Assembly (NCBI RefSeq): GCF_012273895.1
Contig: NC_052110.1
Location: 62,001-126,000 of the forward strand
Length of the DNA stretch: 64,000 nt
Direction: 5' to 3'
DNA from: Zerene cesonia
Taxonomy: Eukaryota; Arthropoda; Insecta; Lepidoptera; Pieridae
The notes under the pieces are model-generated. The model was not told the origin of the DNA, ran no database searches, and saw nothing but the letters and a program-made list of their open reading frames with translations. A program made the translations under genes and the position numbers. Of this stretch, positions 45,615-57,530 are shown one piece after another. Numbering within the stretch: position 1 is the first letter of the stretch; the number at the start of each line of letters is the position of its first letter.

Positions 45615-47998
45615 GTGCGAGTGGCCTTCGGGGACAATCAAGCGGCAGCCAGCGAGGACCAACAGACCGCGGCGCAGACCAACACCGCCTCCATCGATGA
45701 AATAACGCTCGACGACGCTGACGACAGTGAAGAAAATAGGAACAAAAGGTATACTGTACTATACTTATAAACGCTACAGTCGGCTGAGAGAATAATAAAT
45801 AATTAATCGTATCATAATTATATTTCTGAGCGTTTCTCAATGATAATGTTCCATGTTACATATTAGCATAAAATAGTCTAATGAAAGCAAAGCATACATG
45901 AACAAAATGAATAAATAGATCATATAGGGCAGCATTAGAAAGTGGGGTTAATACGTTATCGGGCCGCGCATGACATCGAGAGCAACTCTTAGTATGATAA
46001 CTCAATTCACGTCAGCATTAGACATGTCTCGGCCATTCACTGATCTCGCAACAGTTAAATTAACAATACTCTGAGAGCGAGAACGTTACTTGTCTTTTTG
46101 CAAACTTTTCAATTCGCACGATTTATTATTTCTTTATTCGCCTGTGGCTGTACAAATGATCATTTCGTTCACGTAACTTCTATTGTAACATTCAAAGCGC
46201 TACATAGACGTATTACCTAACAATAATCTATAATATGCTCTTATGTTTCATTCCAATGATTTTTGTTTCGCTAGTTTTCATATCTACTGGATACGACATG
46301 TATGTATGATTTAAATGACAAAAATAAGCTAAAATTATATCGGATATTTTTTTTTTATATTATGTTTCAAATGCTTTTTCTCGCATTTTATGAACCTTAA
46401 TTATTTTGTACGCTAGGTGGATTGGCTTCGATATATCCTTCTAATCCAAAACCGTAAAAATTACCTTTCGCGTCCACTTAAAATATGTTCTAATAAATTT
46501 TCAGGTTCTTAAGCTTCGGAGGCGGAAGCTCATCAGGCGGAGGTTCAGGCAACTTCCTCTTTGACGTCGTCAGAGTATGTATTTAAAGGCTTACCTCCTC
46601 CATGTGACCCTTCACTCTATTTCTATAATCTTTCTTCTTCTTCCTCCCATTACATTCATCCTGTAACATCTACTGTAAGAGAGCAAAGGAACCCAGTTCA
46701 CATTTAATATGCAAGAAGTTATGCGATATCATCATCTCTCATGTTCATAAAAAGAAGCATAGTACATACTAGCTGCAGATTTAGTCATCATTATTTTACA
46801 TGATTAAACCGCTCCTGATCACGCGGTGTCATTTAAATTTATAAACTAAATGGAAACGACAATGCTGAAATCTAATAAAAATCAATTGAATAGTTACCGT
46901 TTAAAACTCATTACAATGCCGCAAGGATTCAAGGAGGCAGTGGTCAAAAAGTTGGTTTGTGTGCGAATGTGAGACGATGTTGCAGCGTCCGGCAGAAATG
47001 GTAGCTCGCGCGGCGGGAACAGCCTTCCGTCTGTTTGCGGGCACGGACTCGCTCAACGTCGGCCTCACTGCCTCGCATTCCGCCACTCTGGACCCTAATG
47101 ATCCACAAGTACACACAAATACAAGTCTATTTAGAGTGGAATTGCCTCCCGTTCGGCCAAACAAACTTGTCTAAACTCAATACTGTGGTCTCGATTAATA
47201 CTTGTATTTAATTGAATAAATATCAAGACTTCAAATTTTACAAAATCACGATAAACAGTCAATTCTACTCTAAATATAATGAATATAGACCATCACACGG
47301 GCACATACATAGGTACTAGAAACACAAACACAGTGTAGTTGTTAGTTGTTGGTAGTTGTCGCAGATCGTATGGCGGTTGCTGCTTAGTGGAGTATCGTAG
47401 TAGTTGGCTGTAGTTAGACTTTTCGACTAACTTTTTCTTCTTTCTTTACTAACATTCTACTCTTGTAGATTTTCTAGGTTATTTGTGTAGTAAAAGACGT
47501 AAATGTAGTGTAGTACTTAGAGATAAGTTTTGTAAACAGGTGATGTAAATACGTACCAATGTAAATTATTATAATAACCCTGTACATACAAAATACTGTA
47601 TTATTGAAGTAAAAATTGCTTAAAATTGACAAAGGTAACTTGATACAGCTCACACAGCTCATAATTTGACATAAATTCTACAGAAGTATTTATATTGCAA
47701 AGCAGTATCCTCAACGAGAAGTAACTGACGATTGTACAAGAAATTAATGTAAAGCCTGGTGTTCCAGCTGGTCGCGGGCTCATCATCCGGGGCATCATCC
47801 GGCGGAGACGCGGCCGCTGAGGGTGAGGAGGGAAAGGGCGACAACCTCACGGAAGGAGTGCCCGGCCCCATCACCAGACTGTTCATCATCGCCAACCGCG
47901 GTATCGCGAACCTCATCCAAGACCTCATCCTCCGCATCGCACAGACCTCCGAGAGGATAGTCAACTTCAAGGCGCGATTGATCACTTCCATCATTTAA
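45615..47998 (+). CDS. Gene C: Gly/Ser-rich precursor with conserved-looking C-terminus, 5' partial
   Basis: Exons: 45615-45748 (AG before it may be the acceptor), 46505-46574 and 47768-47998 (stop TAA), with a further optional exon at 46986-47108. Junctions are in frame (phase 2, then 0). The visible protein starts with an acidic segment (IDEITLDDADDSEENRNKR) ending in a furin-type RNKR. Then come FLSFGGGSSSGGGSG and NFLFDVVR, a Ser/Gly and acidic linker (LVAGSSSGASSGGD), and a dense amphipathic C-terminus (GPITRLFIIANRGIANLIQ, DLILRIAQTSERIVNFKARL) ending ITSII. Acidic prodomain plus RXKR parallels gene A; the C-terminal helices resemble gene B. A secreted role is inferred because the N-terminus is missing. 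Family not recognised, but the C-terminus looks constrained, not low-complexity. Confidence 0.7.
46986..47174 (+). CDS. Optional exon of gene C (cassette or alternative last exon)
   Basis: After the acceptor GTTGCAG the frame is open in the phase (0) left by the previous exon, and is GC-rich in an AT-rich intron. It encodes RPAEMVARAAGTAFRLFAG followed by TDSLNVGLTASHSATLDPN. Two uses are possible. With the donor CAA|GTACAC at 47109 it is a 123-base phase 0-0 cassette that keeps the frame into 47768. If read through, it ends at TAA 47172-47174, with AATAAA at 47215-47220. The fall in GC just after 47108 favours the cassette reading. Confidence 0.5.
   Translation, partial: RPAEMVARAAGTAFRLFAGTDSLNVGLTASHSATLDPNDPQVHTNTSLFRVELPPVRPNKLV
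47215..47220 (+). terminator. AATAAA polyadenylation signal after the optional exon
   Basis: A canonical AATAAA lies 41 bases after the in-frame stop of the optional gene C exon. It would serve an alternative short transcript; AATAAA is common by chance in DNA this AT-rich. Confidence 0.3.
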
Positions 47999-50540
47999 AT
48001 TCGCTCGCCTCTAGAACAAATTGGGCGGCAACCTGATCAGATCTTCGCTTGAATGGAATGCCTACACAAATACTATTTAAGAAATACTTTCCCATTCCTA
48101 GATAAGTTATTAGTGTGCTGTGATACTACGACACTTGTAAATTATCAACCATGCTTCTTTTCGAAGTGAACTTTGACTTTTATATTTTTATATTGCCTCT
48201 ATTCGGATCGAAATCTGATCAATGTAAGGCCGGTTGAGAGCTGCCGCGACACGTTCTCCAAAGCTTGACTGAACACGAGAAATCAAATCCAGCTTCTCGA
48301 CTTTTCATATATTTGTTAAATAGGACTTTATAGAACTTGTGCTCCGGGTGTGCATTTATGCTTCTGTTTATGTTATTTAAGTTATGTATGTTTTGGTGGC
48401 GCGGTGTTAAGCTCGCTTACGTTGCATAACGGAATACTAAGTTCTATTAAGTTGAGCGCCGACACCGGTTTCCCATTTGCTATTTATATAATTTAATGTT
48501 ATCGAAAAGCATGTTTAGCTGGATATTTAAATAGTGAGGTTACAAGAGCACTGCAAATTATTTAGATATAAATTAATCAGTGAAAGTTGTTTAGGTTGTG
48601 ACCTATATTTATTGAGAGGCTAGGCTACTCGTAGCGCACCACATTTAATAAATGGTGATATCAACTCTGAGTACCTTCAATGCGCATCGGAATCAACGTG
48701 CCCACAAAATAAATAATGTTGAACAAAACAATTGTGATATTTATAACAAAAATAACAAGACTTATGACAAGTCTCCAGTTTTAGTGTGAATACAAAAGGT
48801 ACGCTAAAATGGAAAGCACTTTTGGGTGGTAGACAATCACAAATAGTTTCCAGTGCTATAAAAGTGACATAGGGCAGACTGTGATCGAGTTCCCGTGGGC
48901 ACTTCGGCGGAGAGGCGGAGGCGGCAGGCTTCTCGTTAGCGTAAGGTTAGCGTAAGTAGGTCTGGGGACGGCGGCGCCGTCTTGCTCAAGCTTTTTATAA
49001 TGTGACATTCTCGATTCGTTTTACGTTTGTAAATATGTATTATAGCGGAAATTTTGTGTTAAATAAAGGAATAGTTACTAGTTATCACAGTCTTTTATTG
49101 CTATTGCCTTGCCAAAAATCCCTTAAATCTGTAGTACGAAAAATTAGAAACTCAATTTTTGTATCATGTTTGCTTTCACGGTTGTAACACTGTCGCTACT
49201 CGTTCTGATTAAGAAAGAAACATACTTCTTTATATAACACGTGAACATAGTGTAACTTTAACGTATACATGTATTAAAATTTACGAGTAATTAGTAAGAA
49301 AAGAGTCAATAAGCTTTGCCATACAACCAACGTAGCATCTTCTATGTGACATCTTAGTGTTAGATCGAGGTAGGTGAGGTTTGAAGGACTTGGTTGCAAG
49401 TACGCGTGGTCCGCGCGGCGCATGGTACCCTGGCTTCTTCACTCTACACAGAAGAGCCGTGTCCGCCACACGCGGCATTTGTATTGACTTTTGGAGAATA
49501 CACATCTCCAAAGTACTGACGCTAGAAATAATGTTCAGATTATCCTAAGACTGGACGTATGATATTAGCAAACTAGATCATATTATACTTACGCATGAAT
49601 CATGTGAATAGCGTATTAGTATAAAATTGTATCAAATATTACAACTATTTTATATCAATTGCAATGTTAAAATAACATGTTGATTTGACTTTGTCACTTA
49701 AAATTTTCGACTAAAAATGAAAATTATAAAAAATGTTAATTTGTCTACTGAATCATAATCGTGATGCCTTACAACTTTTCAAAATAAAACCTTAAAATCA
49801 TAAAAAGATGTTAAGTTTGTTAATTTATGAGTAAATATTTTAAAGATGTAGGGGGTAAGCTCAGAAACTTAAGGCTTTAAAAAACATTTCAGCGTTGGTT
49901 TTCTACGTTATTACTATGTGCCATCGGATTTTTATAAGAACCACGGACCACGCGAGGCGAGGGCGAGTTTACAATTTCGTTCGTACAATTTTTTTGAGAC
50001 AATCAATAAAGAAGCATCAAGCACTGTAATACAATATTATACAGTGACTGTAGTGTATCATGATTAAATGTGCGTGAAAGAAAGTAAAGCGTTATGTTTC
50101 TAGTGCATGTGCGGCTGTAATCGTAGACGTAATTTACTGGCTACCTCCATTATGATGAAACTGTCCGACGCATGTATTGTGTTGCTCTGCACTGGTGCCG
50201 AAATTCTTATCCATCTAAAAAAGTTTTCTGGCAACGTTCAATTCAATTCATTTCTTGGGTCGCAATTTTGTTTATGCACAATTCTGCCAATGTCACCTTG
50301 GATTCTGGGAACGTTAAAATTGCAACACAGATTTAAGTGACAACTGACAACTGACAGGAGACAGTAAACGCTGGTATGATGACAATTGACAAGTAATGTC
50401 ATTTAAACAAATTATACCTTATTTTATTTCCGAAACAGGAAAATATGTTTTAGAGGAACAGATTTAAAATATTGTAACATAATATAATAATAAAATTTAA
50501 AATAATATTTTTCGTGAGATGTTGTAAATAAGTCCTCGCA
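47999..50540. other. 3' region of gene C and spacer to Arp10
   Basis: No coding region is supported. AATAAA signals for gene C occur at 48647-48652 and 49062-49067. GC-rich islets lie at 48890-48985 and 49390-49480. Just before Arp10 (50338-50402) there is a dense cluster of TGACA words, possibly part of its promoter. Confidence 0.45.
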
Positions 50541-53500
50541 ATGGCTTTATATGAAGGAATAGCACTTATACAAGAAAAGCAGGCAGTAGTATTGGATCTT
50601 GGTACGGATTATACAAAGTGAGTTATAATAAATGAAGTAGCTAAAATATATATTTACTTTCTACACAAAAGGTCGCCGACGCTCTTGATTAGGATGTAAC
50701 ACACCAAATTCTAAAATGTGTTCTAAGACAACAATTTGCTATCAAATAAAAATAATACTTGCAATCTGTCGAAAAGTTGAAGTTACATTGAGAACCTCTT
50801 CCGTTTTTGGATATGTTGGTTCAAAATAATACATTCGATATCCTTTTTTAACAATATTTAGTTATTTTCTTTTTAATAGTAGTGAGTAATGTAATGTAAT
50901 GGATCGAATGTTTGTTTTCAATTGAATTAAAAGAAGGTGGAGGTTCTCATTTCAACTTTATTAATTTTTTGTTACCTTGAAATTTACGATTGCTTTTAAA
51001 GCTGGTGCCATGCCAAGCTGCCATGTGGACCCATTTGGTCTAGTTCAGATAATGTCAAGGCATTTTAGTTGTATGTTAAAAATAAGTATTTGTTAACAAA
51101 AATAACAATGGTTGTATGAATATTTAAGGTTTGGTTTCACTGGCGAGCCCGCACCAAGATGCATAATTCCATCTCAGTTCTGGTGTCCGACCGAGCGGCG
51201 CAACAAACGTGTACACGACTACCGCACCACAGAGGAGCTCTACGACAACCTGGTGCATATGCTGCATCTCTTGTATTTTAGGTAGTTATCGTAGTGTAGT
51301 ATGTTAGTTGGTGAAGACAGCAATATGATGTTAGGTTATCGGTGACCCATTGACCATTGTTTTAGCTGCCAATTACAATTGTGCTCATTATAAAAAAATG
51401 GTAATAATTTTATTGGACAAAATAAATTTGTTTTATATAAATCAGAATTAGATATAAGTTGTCAAGTCATATTTGTAAGAGTTGTAATTAGTTGATTGAT
51501 TTTATGTGATTCTTTTTAAGTTTTATAGAAAATTTATAGTATTTTTAAACAAAACTTAAAAAAAAATTTAACACAATGTATTCATTGTATTGAAGTGGGA
51601 AGCATGTTTATGGGAAAGATATGATGTGTTCTAGACATGTGCTGGTCAACCCTAAGGAGCGCAAAGTGGTGGTGGTTGAGTCACTATTCACCACCACACA
51701 GTTCAGAGAGACACTGGCTAAAGTGCTCTTCATGCATTATGAGGTCTGTCATTCAAATTGTTTTTTTTTATTTTAATTTTTTTCATTTTATTTAAATTCA
51801 GAGTTTTAATTTTTAATCAATTAAACATAGTACTATCTACTCCTTTAAGCTTGCCATCTTGATTAATTCTAAAAAATAAGTATTTATTAGAATTTCAATC
51901 AAATAATTTTTATGTTTTTCTTTTTTTCTTATCCATTGCAAATAGGCAATCAAAATGTCAAACCTATTAAGAATGTTAGCGTAGAGCTGACGTTGTTTAC
52001 GTCATCGATCAAAATATCGAAATAACTCTTACTTCTATTCGCGCTGTTATGTAAATGTGTATGTAACTACTATGGATAATCGTGAGTACACTGATGGCGC
52101 GGCGGGCAGGTGTCGGGCGTGACGTGGTGGGACAGCGCGCGGCTGAGCGCCGCCACGCTGGGCGCGCCCGTCGCGCTCGTCGTCAGCCTCGGCGCGCGCG
52201 ACGCGGAGGTCGTCGCGGGTGAGTCGCACGAACACCTCACTTATACTTCTCTTACTCGTCTTACTCGTGACATGGTAAAACGTAATCCCTCTAATACTGC
52301 TTACCATTTTGCGCATTATTCTTCACTAGGTTATAATGTATCGAAGTGTTACCGTTAGATTACATTCGCCGAAAAAATTTCAACTGTTTGAAGGTTGTCT
52401 TGGATTGTCTTGCAGGTGCATGTGTGCATTATGCCGCACCTAAGCTGGGTTAGCTTCATTGCTGCATTATCTATTATCTATTTATCGTTCAACTATTAAA
52501 GGAATGCAATTTCATAATTTGAAAGTGTCACTTTGAAGATTATTATGTACCGTGTCGGATCATGTATTTTTTATATACACTGCAACAAATATACACTCGG
52601 AATTCGTATAGTGTATATATGCTCTAGTTCTGTTAGTTTCAAGTTTAATTTTTCCTAAAAAAATTATCTATAATTTATGTTTTATACTGTTGATGGAACT
52701 GCATCTAGAGTTATTATTTAAAAAAAAAAAGTGAAAGGCACTCAATTCACTAGCTTCACTTTAATTAATTTTTATTTTTATTTTATTTGAAAAAAAAAAT
52801 TCTTGGGTACACTTCGTCAGTTATTTGTAGAGCATTTACCTTTTTTTTCATTGTTCCCTGTATTATATTATATTATATGTTAACTATCGAATACCATCCT
52901 GTCCGCAGTGGTGCACGGCGTGCCGGTGGTGCACGCGATGCAGTCGCAGCCGCTGGGCGCGCGCGCGCTGCACGCGGAGCTGGCGCGCCTGCTGGACGAG
53001 GACTGCGGCCGCGAGCTGCACCTCACCGACCAGGAGCTCGAGGACATTAAGGGTACGCTGCATTCAATTGCTTCGAATACTTTGTGTCTTTGAGCTGTGC
53101 TCATCGGTACCATTTAACTTGGTTAGAAAAATGTTACTCGTTGTCTTTATAAGAGTTTTTTTTTCTGTTATCAAATCGAAAATATGAAAACACTAATCCT
53201 CAATTAAGCAAATTGAGTCGGTATTAAATTAGAATTTTTAACAATTTACCCTTAGAAAATACTGTATCTTTATATGTACATTTTATTTTTTTACTCACCC
53301 TCCTCTTTTAAAATGTTTCTCTTTTTCATGGTAGTTTGTAAGTGATCACTGCCTAGCGATGAGACCGCCATTTGTGCATATTTTCTCTTTTGTTTGTCTT
53401 TTGTCTCTGCTTTTATGTAAATTTTGTGTGCAATAAATTATTATCTATCCCATTATCCATTTTAACATATCTAATTTAATAGTATTTGAAATCATCAATA

Positions 53501-55817
53501 TATGAATACATTTAAAATATGTATTAAATAAATAAATAAATATGTCCACAATTTATTGTTTTATTCCTGAATATTATGTAGTAAGTAATTTTCGGAATTT
53601 ATACATATGTATTGTGCAATGTATTATGTATACGACATAACTATGCCGCTACTACTGCACACGACTGTACGACCAGTACATACCTCTATCGAGTGAACTC
53701 GGTGCACCCCCCAGTGCGCACGTGCTTCGTGCCGTCCCGCAAGCTGGCGCTGGAGCTGGGCGACGAGGCGGCGCTGCGCTCCGTGCGCGGCGCGGAGTGG
53801 GCGCGCGCGGGCGGGGCGGGCGGCGCGGGGGGAGCGCTGCGCGTGTCGGGGCGGGCGCGCGCGCTCGCCGCCGAGCCGTTGTTCGCGCGCGACAACGAGC
53901 TCGCCTCGCTGCCCGACGCCGTGCTGCAGTGTATACAGATGGTGAGACCGAACACATCGACACACACCCGCACATTCACACACTTCTTTCATCTTGTGAC
54001 ACACGCTACCTCTGCACAAATTTTCAGCCATATCGGTTAATCTGTTTTGAGTTATAAATAGTGTAACTAACACCACTTTCTTTTATATATATAGATTTTC
54101 TTGCATTTTATGATTTGTACTATAGGTGAGAGTCGGTATAAAATGTATATTCAATCTTATAAACACGGCATATTTTTTAAACTATCTTGCTCAAATCAAG
54201 ATTATGAAGGTTTTGTTGGAACTTGAAATTGTCAAAACTAACTAAGTAGGTATACATTACAACTTTTATACAAAAAATGCACATTACAAATATTAAACTA
54301 ACAACAAACGATTTATTTTTATTGAGCTGATTACCTTTTGCCCCGGTTGCCTAGAAGAAATTAGTGTTTAGTGATATTAGGTGGCCTAATAAATATACTG
54401 TATTTTTGTATAGAATCGTAATATAATTTCTTTTATGTATAGTTTGATTAAAATTAAAGAGTTAAATCAATAAATAAATAACACCGCTAACATGATCATA
54501 TCTTAATTATTATTTTCCAATAAGTGTTAACGTGTAAATTGATTTGATTTTTATAACATTTCATAGATGGCGCTGTTTCAAAATAATCTTTGTACGATTA
54601 ACATTAATTAAGCTATGTTTTTCTGCCCTAGTTACTTAAATGGCGTAGTCTTTTAAAGCGTAAAGCTAGATAATAGCATGGCTTACTCAAAAACAACATT
54701 TAAACATGCATCCTGAGTCGTTAGATAACACGTTTTCTTAAAATGCGTAAGAAAAATAAAGGTTTACAGCTCAACTAGACTTCTTAAAGAAGCACTTTTG
54801 AATTGTCACAACACAGTTTTAACATTCACCACCGGTTCGGAAAGCAGTTTCTACTGAGAAGAGCCGGCAACAAACTTTCACTCTGGAAAAAAAATACCCC
54901 AAGTCATGATCTTCTGACGCTTTTGAAAATTTGTAGTTGTGTAATGAATTACTTTGCAGTTCTTTGACCTGGTTCACGGCTTACTAATCGTACATTTTTT
55001 AATAGGCCAAAGCGTTCTTTTGAAGCGGTGTATAATTTCTTTTAACGTTATAAAAAAAGGCCTATTTCCTTCTCCTCGCCCTTCCTAGTCCATTCCTTCT
55101 TTCCAGTCATCAATCCTTTCCTTATCCCTTATCCCTTAAAAGCGGGCAGCACATTCCAGAGGTCTGAGCCCCTGCGAATGTTCATGGGCGGTGGTGATTG
55201 TTTACCATCAGGCGAACCACCAGCTCAGTTGGCCGCTATGACAGTTAGTCAGTGCTAAGTTTCAAGAAGTTGTGTAACGATTTAGTGTCCCATCGACACG
55301 CGGCGCGCGCTGGCCGAGAACATCCTGGTGTGCGGCGGCGGCGCGGCGCTGCCCGGCCTCGCGCCGCGCCTGCGCGACGAGCTGCGCCACCTCGTCACCC
55401 TGCCGCCCTACAAGTGAGTCAAACATACACACACACACACACGTTCGATAAAATTTGAAATACATGGGTAAATGGGTACGTGTTTTTTCAATGCTAAATT
55501 ATGTATTTTCTTTTATTGGCCTCAGACCTATAAAAATAAAGGTTACGCTGCTTGATAACCCGCCGACTGACATCTCAGTTATCTTTAACCGCTGCATAAA
55601 TGTCGCTGATGGCAGGGACCGGCTGCAGATCAGCACGTTCAAGTTCCACACGAGCCCGTGCTCGCCCAACATCAGCGCGTGGGCGGGCGGCGCGCTCGTG
55701 GGCGCGGCGGACGGCGGCGCGCGCGCCGACCAGCGCGACGCCTTCCTGCGCCGCCCGCGCCTGCGCGACTGGGCCTGCCTGCTCTCCAACACGCGCGACG
55801 CTGCGCTGCCGCCCTAG
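50541..55817 (+). CDS. Arp10: Actin-related protein 10, dynactin pointed-end subunit
   Basis: Eight exons: 50541-50617, 51129-51281, 51635-51743, 52110-52218, 52909-53052, 53715-53941, 55286-55413, 55616-55817, all with GT-AG ends and consistent phases. They give 382 residues, a little shorter than the about 417 of the vertebrate protein. The start MALYEG resembles the vertebrate start. Family landmarks in order: VVLDLGTDYTKFGFTGEPAP (actin phosphate loop 1), PRCIIPSQFW, TTEELYDNL, HLLYFRHVLVNPKERKVVVV, QFRETLAKVLF, LEDIK-VRTCFVPS, CPIDTRRALAEN and FHTSPCSPNISAWAGGAL. The protein caps the pointed end of the Arp1 filament in dynactin, which links dynein to cargo. The second phosphate loop reads SLGARDA in place of the Asp-containing loop of actin. 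Exons 4-8 are extremely GC-rich. A dispersed repeat lies in intron 6. Confidence 0.93.
54765..54890 (+). repeat. Dispersed repeat in Arp10 intron 6
   Basis: Contains TTTGAATTGTCACAACACAG, CACCACCGGTTCGGAAAGCA and TACTGAGAAGAGCCGGCAAC. The 'CCGGTTCGGAAAGCAG...GAAGA(A/G)CCGGCAA' pair is a familiar lepidopteran dispersed sequence. It lies in the same 1.3 kb intron as the repeat at 55055-55247. Confidence 0.5.
55055..55247 (-). repeat. ~300 bp dispersed repeat, truncated reverse copy in Arp10 intron 6
   Basis: Blocks CCTTCTCCTCGCCCTTCCTA, GTCCATTCCTTCTTTCCAGT, AAAAGCGGGCAGC, ATGTTCATGGGCGGTGGTGA and CATCAGGCGAACCACCAGCT match the reverse of 19919-20252. The 3' end (CCCCGGTGCGAGC side) is absent. 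Its edge is only about 40 bases from the exon 7 acceptor at 55286. Confidence 0.7.
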
Positions 55818-56351
55818 GCACGCGCACACGCGCACGCGCACTCGCGCACACGCACACAGGCACACCCGCACCCACTCACTTACACGCAAACGCTGCCCTG
55901 GACCACACTTGCTTGCTTTTGTTATTACGCCTACACGTCACTTCCAAATGACAAACACCGCGTGTGACATTTGTGCTCCAGCAAATTCATATTGTAAATT
56001 GAAATCATGCTGAAAATGTACACAATTCATTTAGACTCAGTGTGTATTGATTTTATAAATTACCTATTTATAACTGTCTCCTCATAGGTAAATTTAATTT
56101 TAAGTTCAATCGTTGATTACTTATAATCTTAGATTTTGCAAATAGACTAGTATAGTTCATCCAACTTTTCTAACAATAATATTGTTGGCCACATAGACTT
56201 AGACATAGGCATAGATTTTAAAAAATACAGTGCATAGACTTTTAAATGCATATACGATAAATGTTTGTAATATGGATCTATATATACCTTAAGACTAATA
56301 AGAAAAAAATAGGAATAATTTTGTAATTAAATAAGTACTAATATATTGTGC

Positions 56352-56357
56352 AATAAA
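56352..56357 (+). terminator. AATAAA polyadenylation signal of Arp10
   Basis: AATAAA lies 535 bases after the Arp10 stop, in a TGTGCAATAAAAATATTT context with a T-rich stretch after it. It is the first canonical signal downstream of the stop that I see with a suitable downstream region. Confidence 0.5.
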
Positions 56358-56666
56358 AATATTTTATTTCACCCACCTAAAACCCTATTAAAAATTATTT
56401 TTGTATGATTATTTCGTTGTATTTAACTGTAGAAAATCTATTCTGTGAATATAAAACAAAGTCGTATTGGTGCCTTCCCTACGACTTGTATTTGAATCGA
56501 CTTCGATCGACAAAGTTTTGAAAACATTGCAAAAGTTCTGCCCGGATGGGGCCGTATAGATTATTAAATGAAAAAATTTTGTCATGAAATTAGACAAAAA
56601 AGTATTTTTTAGTAAAAAATGTCGAAAGTTATCCAATGTTGAACTACCAACAGTTTTTACTAATAG

Positions 56667-57145
56667 TGAAAGCGGGCTACTGAGCTTGTGGTTCGCCTGA
56701 TGATAAGCCATCACCACCGCCCTTGAACATTTTCAGGGATTGCTCGTTTTAAAGGGTAAAGGATAAGGATTTATGACGGTAATAAAGGAGTGGACTGGAA
56801 AAGGTGAGGAATAGGATACCTCCCGAACAAAACAGTAAAAAGTGAAGTCCCGTGTCCCCATACTATAGGGCAGATGATATACATTTGTTTCACTGGTCGA
56901 TTTTCTTTATGGACAAGTACGTGGTAAGCCTTCTGTGTCCTGTCAGACCGAGACATTTTTTTACGTCCCCACCGGGAATCGAAGCCAGGACCCCTCGGTT
57001 CTAAGCTCACGCGTTAACCACTGTACCAAGGAGGCGGTCAAAACAATAACATGCTACTATTTCACATCGATCTTCTATGGGGGTAGCACCTTCCCCGGTG
57101 CGAACTGGTCCAATTGGTTTCGCAGCCTGCTCGACTTTGATGATT
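56667..57145 (+). repeat. ~300 bp dispersed repeat split by a nested SINE
   Basis: Left part: GCGGGCTACTGAGCTTGTGG, CATCACCACCGCCCTTGAAC, TGGACTGGAAAAGGTGAGGA. Right part from about 57046: CATGCTACTATTTCACATCG and CCTTCCCCGGTGCGAACTGG. Together they cover the same blocks as 19919-20252, with about 200 bases of foreign sequence between (56842-57045). Confidence 0.7.
56842..57045 (-). mobile_element. tRNA-derived SINE nested in a dispersed repeat
   Basis: On the minus strand, from about 57039, the sequence reads CCTCCTTGGTACAGTGGTTA ACGCG (A box) and further on CCTGGCTTCGATTCCCGGTG (B box with T-arm) at the usual spacing, then GGGACG and non-tRNA sequence to about 56842. Both internal Pol III promoter boxes are present. 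The anticodon region is degenerate, so this is a SINE head and not a working tRNA. Confidence 0.65.
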
Positions 57146-57334
57146 CGTTTAATTGTGAAATCTAATTTGTTCGGACTCCTAATGCCTGAAACGAACGACA
57201 AAAGCATATTCATTGACGTAGAAATACTATCATCACAATGACTACCTTAAATCATGATAGGATAAATTACTTGCATGTTTATTTTTGAATTGGCACTAAA
57301 ATCATCAATCAAACATATAAGACTAGCAAACCCG

Positions 57335-57530
57335 GCGAACTCCGTTTCGCCACCAGATGGTTTCGTTTTTCCCGCTTTTCTGTTGAAATTTTTCCGGAAT
57401 TTTCTTTGCTCTAAACCTCACGGAGCCTGAGACCTTTCCAACGAATGCAAAACCCTGGAAATCGGTTGGTGCGTTCTGGAGTTATAGCGTCAGGAAGGAA
57501 AACCCGACTTATTTTTATATAGTAGATTTA
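57335..57530 (+). repeat. Widespread insect dispersed repeat (CCCGGCGAACTCCG family)
   Basis: Starts AACCCGGCGAACTCCGTTTC GCC, continues TTTCCGGAATTTTCTTTGC, CCTGAGACCTTTCCAACGA, ATCGGTTGGTGCGTTCTGG, GTTATAGCGTCAGGAAGG and ends TTATTTTTATATAGTAGAT. This ordered text is typical of non-autonomous elements found across insects. No protein is encoded. Confidence 0.6.

Noticed and set aside
53624..54076. Several long antisense and out-of-frame readings over Arp10 exon 6
   Set aside because: They arise from the extreme GC content of the true exon; only the frame with VRTCFVPS to LQCIQM matches Arp10 and fits the splice phases.
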